From Micromonospora deserti (GTDB lineage Bacteria; Actinomycetota; Actinomycetes; Mycobacteriales; Micromonosporaceae), in NCBI RefSeq assembly GCF_003236335.1, contig NZ_POUB01000036.1:1-34625 (forward strand): 34,625 nucleotides of DNA. Direction: 5' to 3'. The notes beneath the pieces are model-generated. The model was not told where the DNA came from and ran no database searches. It saw only the letters and a program-made list of their open reading frames with translations. Below, piece by piece: positions 32,939 through 34,625 of the stretch; the stretch's first letter is position 1; every line of letters begins with the position of its first letter. The translations under genes and the position numbers were made by a program.

Positions 32939-34613
32939 TTAGTCACAGGTCTGGGGCCAGCGGGTTTGTCCGATGTCGGTGTCGAGTAGGTCGAGGAGGT
33001 GGAGTTGGACGCCGCGGGTGATCTGGACGGTGGGCGGGTCGGTGACGTTGCCGATCCGTAGGGTGAGTTCGCCGAGGTGGTAGAAGATCATGCGGCCGGT
33101 GGGGCGGACGCGGCGGTTGTCGGGGTAGAGGCCGCTCATGGTCTGCTCGGGGCCGAGTGCCCGTCTGACCTGCCGTTCGATGAGGCAGAAGACGAGCAGG
33201 GCCAGGCAGATGACCTGGATGAGGGCGGCGACGCGCCGGTTGTGCTGCACGAAGACCGGCGCGACCGCGAGGGGCCCTTTGAAGTCGTGGTAGCGGCGCT
33301 CGACCGTGCCCTGGCCCTTGTAGTGGATCAGGGCCTCGGCCGGGCCTGCCTGGTCGGCGGGGACGGACGTCAGCAGTGCGTACCAGCCGTCGACGGCGGC
33401 TTCGGCGTTCAGCACGTCCTGGTCGAAGTGCCAGGTCAGGACCGGGGTGCCGTCGTCGTTGTCGGTGACGGTCCAGCGCAGACACGAGGTGACACGGCGC
33501 TTGGCGGCGATGACACCGATCCGGGCGACGATCTTCTCCCGGGTCTTGTAGTGGCGCCCGCCGGCCGCGGTGGTGAGCTTGTCCAGGTCCTCGGTGGCCT
33601 TGGCCAGGCGTTTGTCCCGGGCGGCCTGCTGGCCGGTGGCGTTCGCGGTGGAGTGGACCAGGATCCGTCGCACGGTGAGCGGAGGATCGCTCTTGCGGGG
33701 CCCGGTCAGGGTGTGGGTGTCCTCCAGCACATGGTAGGTCTCGCGCCGCTCGGTGGGCTTGTCCGCGTCCCGGTCCGGCGTCCAGTCCACGACGGTGGCC
33801 TGCGCGGGATCGAGAGCGGCGTAGACCTCGTCCTTGACCTGCGCGGCCGGGGGCCGGGGCGATGAACCGGACCCCGGCCGCCAGCAGGGCACGGACGTTG
33901 GAGTAGGAGACCAGCTTGGAGTCGGCGACCATCAGGAAGTCGCGCTCGCCGGCCATGGCCCGCAGGTCCTTCATCGCGCCGACGACCTGGCTGACCTCGG
34001 CCGCACCACCGCCGAAGACCCGGGCGTGGAGCGGGATGCCGCCGTCGGCCGACACCGCGAGTCCGGCCTGGACCTGCTTCAGGTCGAAGCGCCGGTCCTT
34101 GGGATGCCCGTAGCCGACGACGGGGAAGTCCTCGTCCTGACCCTGGGCCCGGAAGGCCCCGTGCACGGACATGCTGGTCATGTCCCAGTGCATCCGTGCC
34201 ACATCGATCCCGAACTCACCGATCGCCCGTGCCCCGACCGTGCCCGCGATGTGCTCCAGATGCGGAGCGATCGCATCCAGTGCCCGGGCCAGACGGTCAT
34301 CGTTGAGCAGACCGGCCTCGATCCCGAAGACCTCTTCCACCGCCCAGCACCTGGCCCAGTCCTCCACCCGCACCAGCGGCGCGGGCGAGGTCAGCCGGTT
34401 GGCCACCAGCGCCTCGATCACCTGCCCGTGCGTCACCAGCGCACTCGCGCCACCAGGACACACCTCGTCGACGATCCCGGCGACATCCAGCCGACGCAGA
34501 AACTCGGCAGCGACAGGCAGAGCGCCCAGACGCTTCTCCACCACGGACGTCACCGCCACTTCAAAGCGCTGACGCTGAGACCGTGACCGCGGGGACCGGG
34601 AAGTCATCGACAC
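32939..34613 (-). mobile_element. IS1634/IS4-like transposase with 1-nt frameshift
   Basis: Two frames join into one transposase. The first starts at GTG 34613 and includes ARMHWDMTSMSVHG (Asp144) and FLMVADSKLVSYSNV (Asp231) up to FIAPAP. The second continues AAQVKDEVYAALDPA, then HYKGQGTVERRYHDFKGPLA with the likely catalytic Glu, and ends at 32939. The switch occurs at a run of five G (plus strand) at 33849-33853; four would keep one frame. The domain order fits IS1634-type IS4-superfamily transposases of about 550 residues. The frameshift probably inactivates it. The outer end of the element lies at or beyond the window edge. Confidence 0.85.
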
Positions 34614-34625
34614 ACCCCACCCAAC

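Noticed and set aside
1..34625. CRISPR arrays, tRNA or rRNA genes, retron or toxin-antitoxin modules
   Set aside because: No regularly spaced repeats, no recognisable cloverleaf or rRNA sequence and no reverse transcriptase motif were seen on either strand.

Overview
This is a high-GC window with strong G/C preference at third codon positions, frequent GTG starts, a streptogrisin-like secreted protease, PucR, MarR and AraC regulators, and CBM35/ricin-type carbohydrate modules. Together these point to a filamentous actinomycete. A Micromonospora- or Actinoplanes-like genus is my inference from general character, not a database result. The window is an accessory, IS-rich region. At least four kinds of transposase (IS256-, IS3/IS481-, ISL3- and IS1634/IS4-like) are present, most of them broken, and there are remnants of several other genes.

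Layout. 1-670: end of an IS256-type element, then degenerate sequence. 675-1931 (minus): a family 2 glycosyltransferase followed after 12 nt by a 55-residue membrane peptide with an LPVTG motif. 2140-2262: aldo/keto reductase scrap. 2392-7563: a metabolic cassette of an FGGY sugar kinase and a class II aldolase fused to a class III aminotransferase (minus strand), with a divergent PucR-type regulator and a palindromic operator between them. 7612-10892: a 3.3-kb segment bounded by two direct copies of part of a MarR gene. It holds an unknown 162-residue protein, a large secreted protein of unknown function and a serine-recombinase tail. 10592-12212: MarR regulator divergent from an NADPH-FMN reductase/GNAT fusion, with an inverted repeat covering both start codons. 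12273-13612: an IS3/IS481-like element abutting an ISL3 scrap. 13925-15208: secreted trypsin-like protease.

15506-24779 is a carbohydrate-utilisation locus. A minus-strand operon runs DUF5107-TPR protein, clan GH-A hydrolase, GH35 beta-galactosidase, then an ABC sugar-binding lipoprotein. Each junction is an ATGA overlap. An AraC activator is divergent. The binding-protein gene is dead: it has a 1-nt frameshift just after its start and is cut off by transposase remnants. The expected permease genes are absent. 24922-27749: a frameshifted ricin/CBM13 remnant, then a CBM35 + BNR-4 beta-propeller secreted protein behind a promoter with a LacI-type operator at its start site. 27768-29498: LuxR remnant, an orphan perfect LacI-type palindrome and a frameshifted IS3/IS481-like copy. 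29771-32779: DUF1877, Nudix, NYN-domain and zinc-ribbon proteins. 32939-34613: an IS1634/IS4-like transposase with a 1-nt frameshift.

The strongest candidate for an undescribed system is the kinase / aldolase-aminotransferase fusion / PucR cassette. It could phosphorylate a keto-sugar or sugar acid, cleave it, and transaminate or aminomutate a product within one polypeptide. The glycosyltransferase plus LPVTG micro-protein pair and the reductase-GNAT fusion with its symmetric start-codon operator come next.
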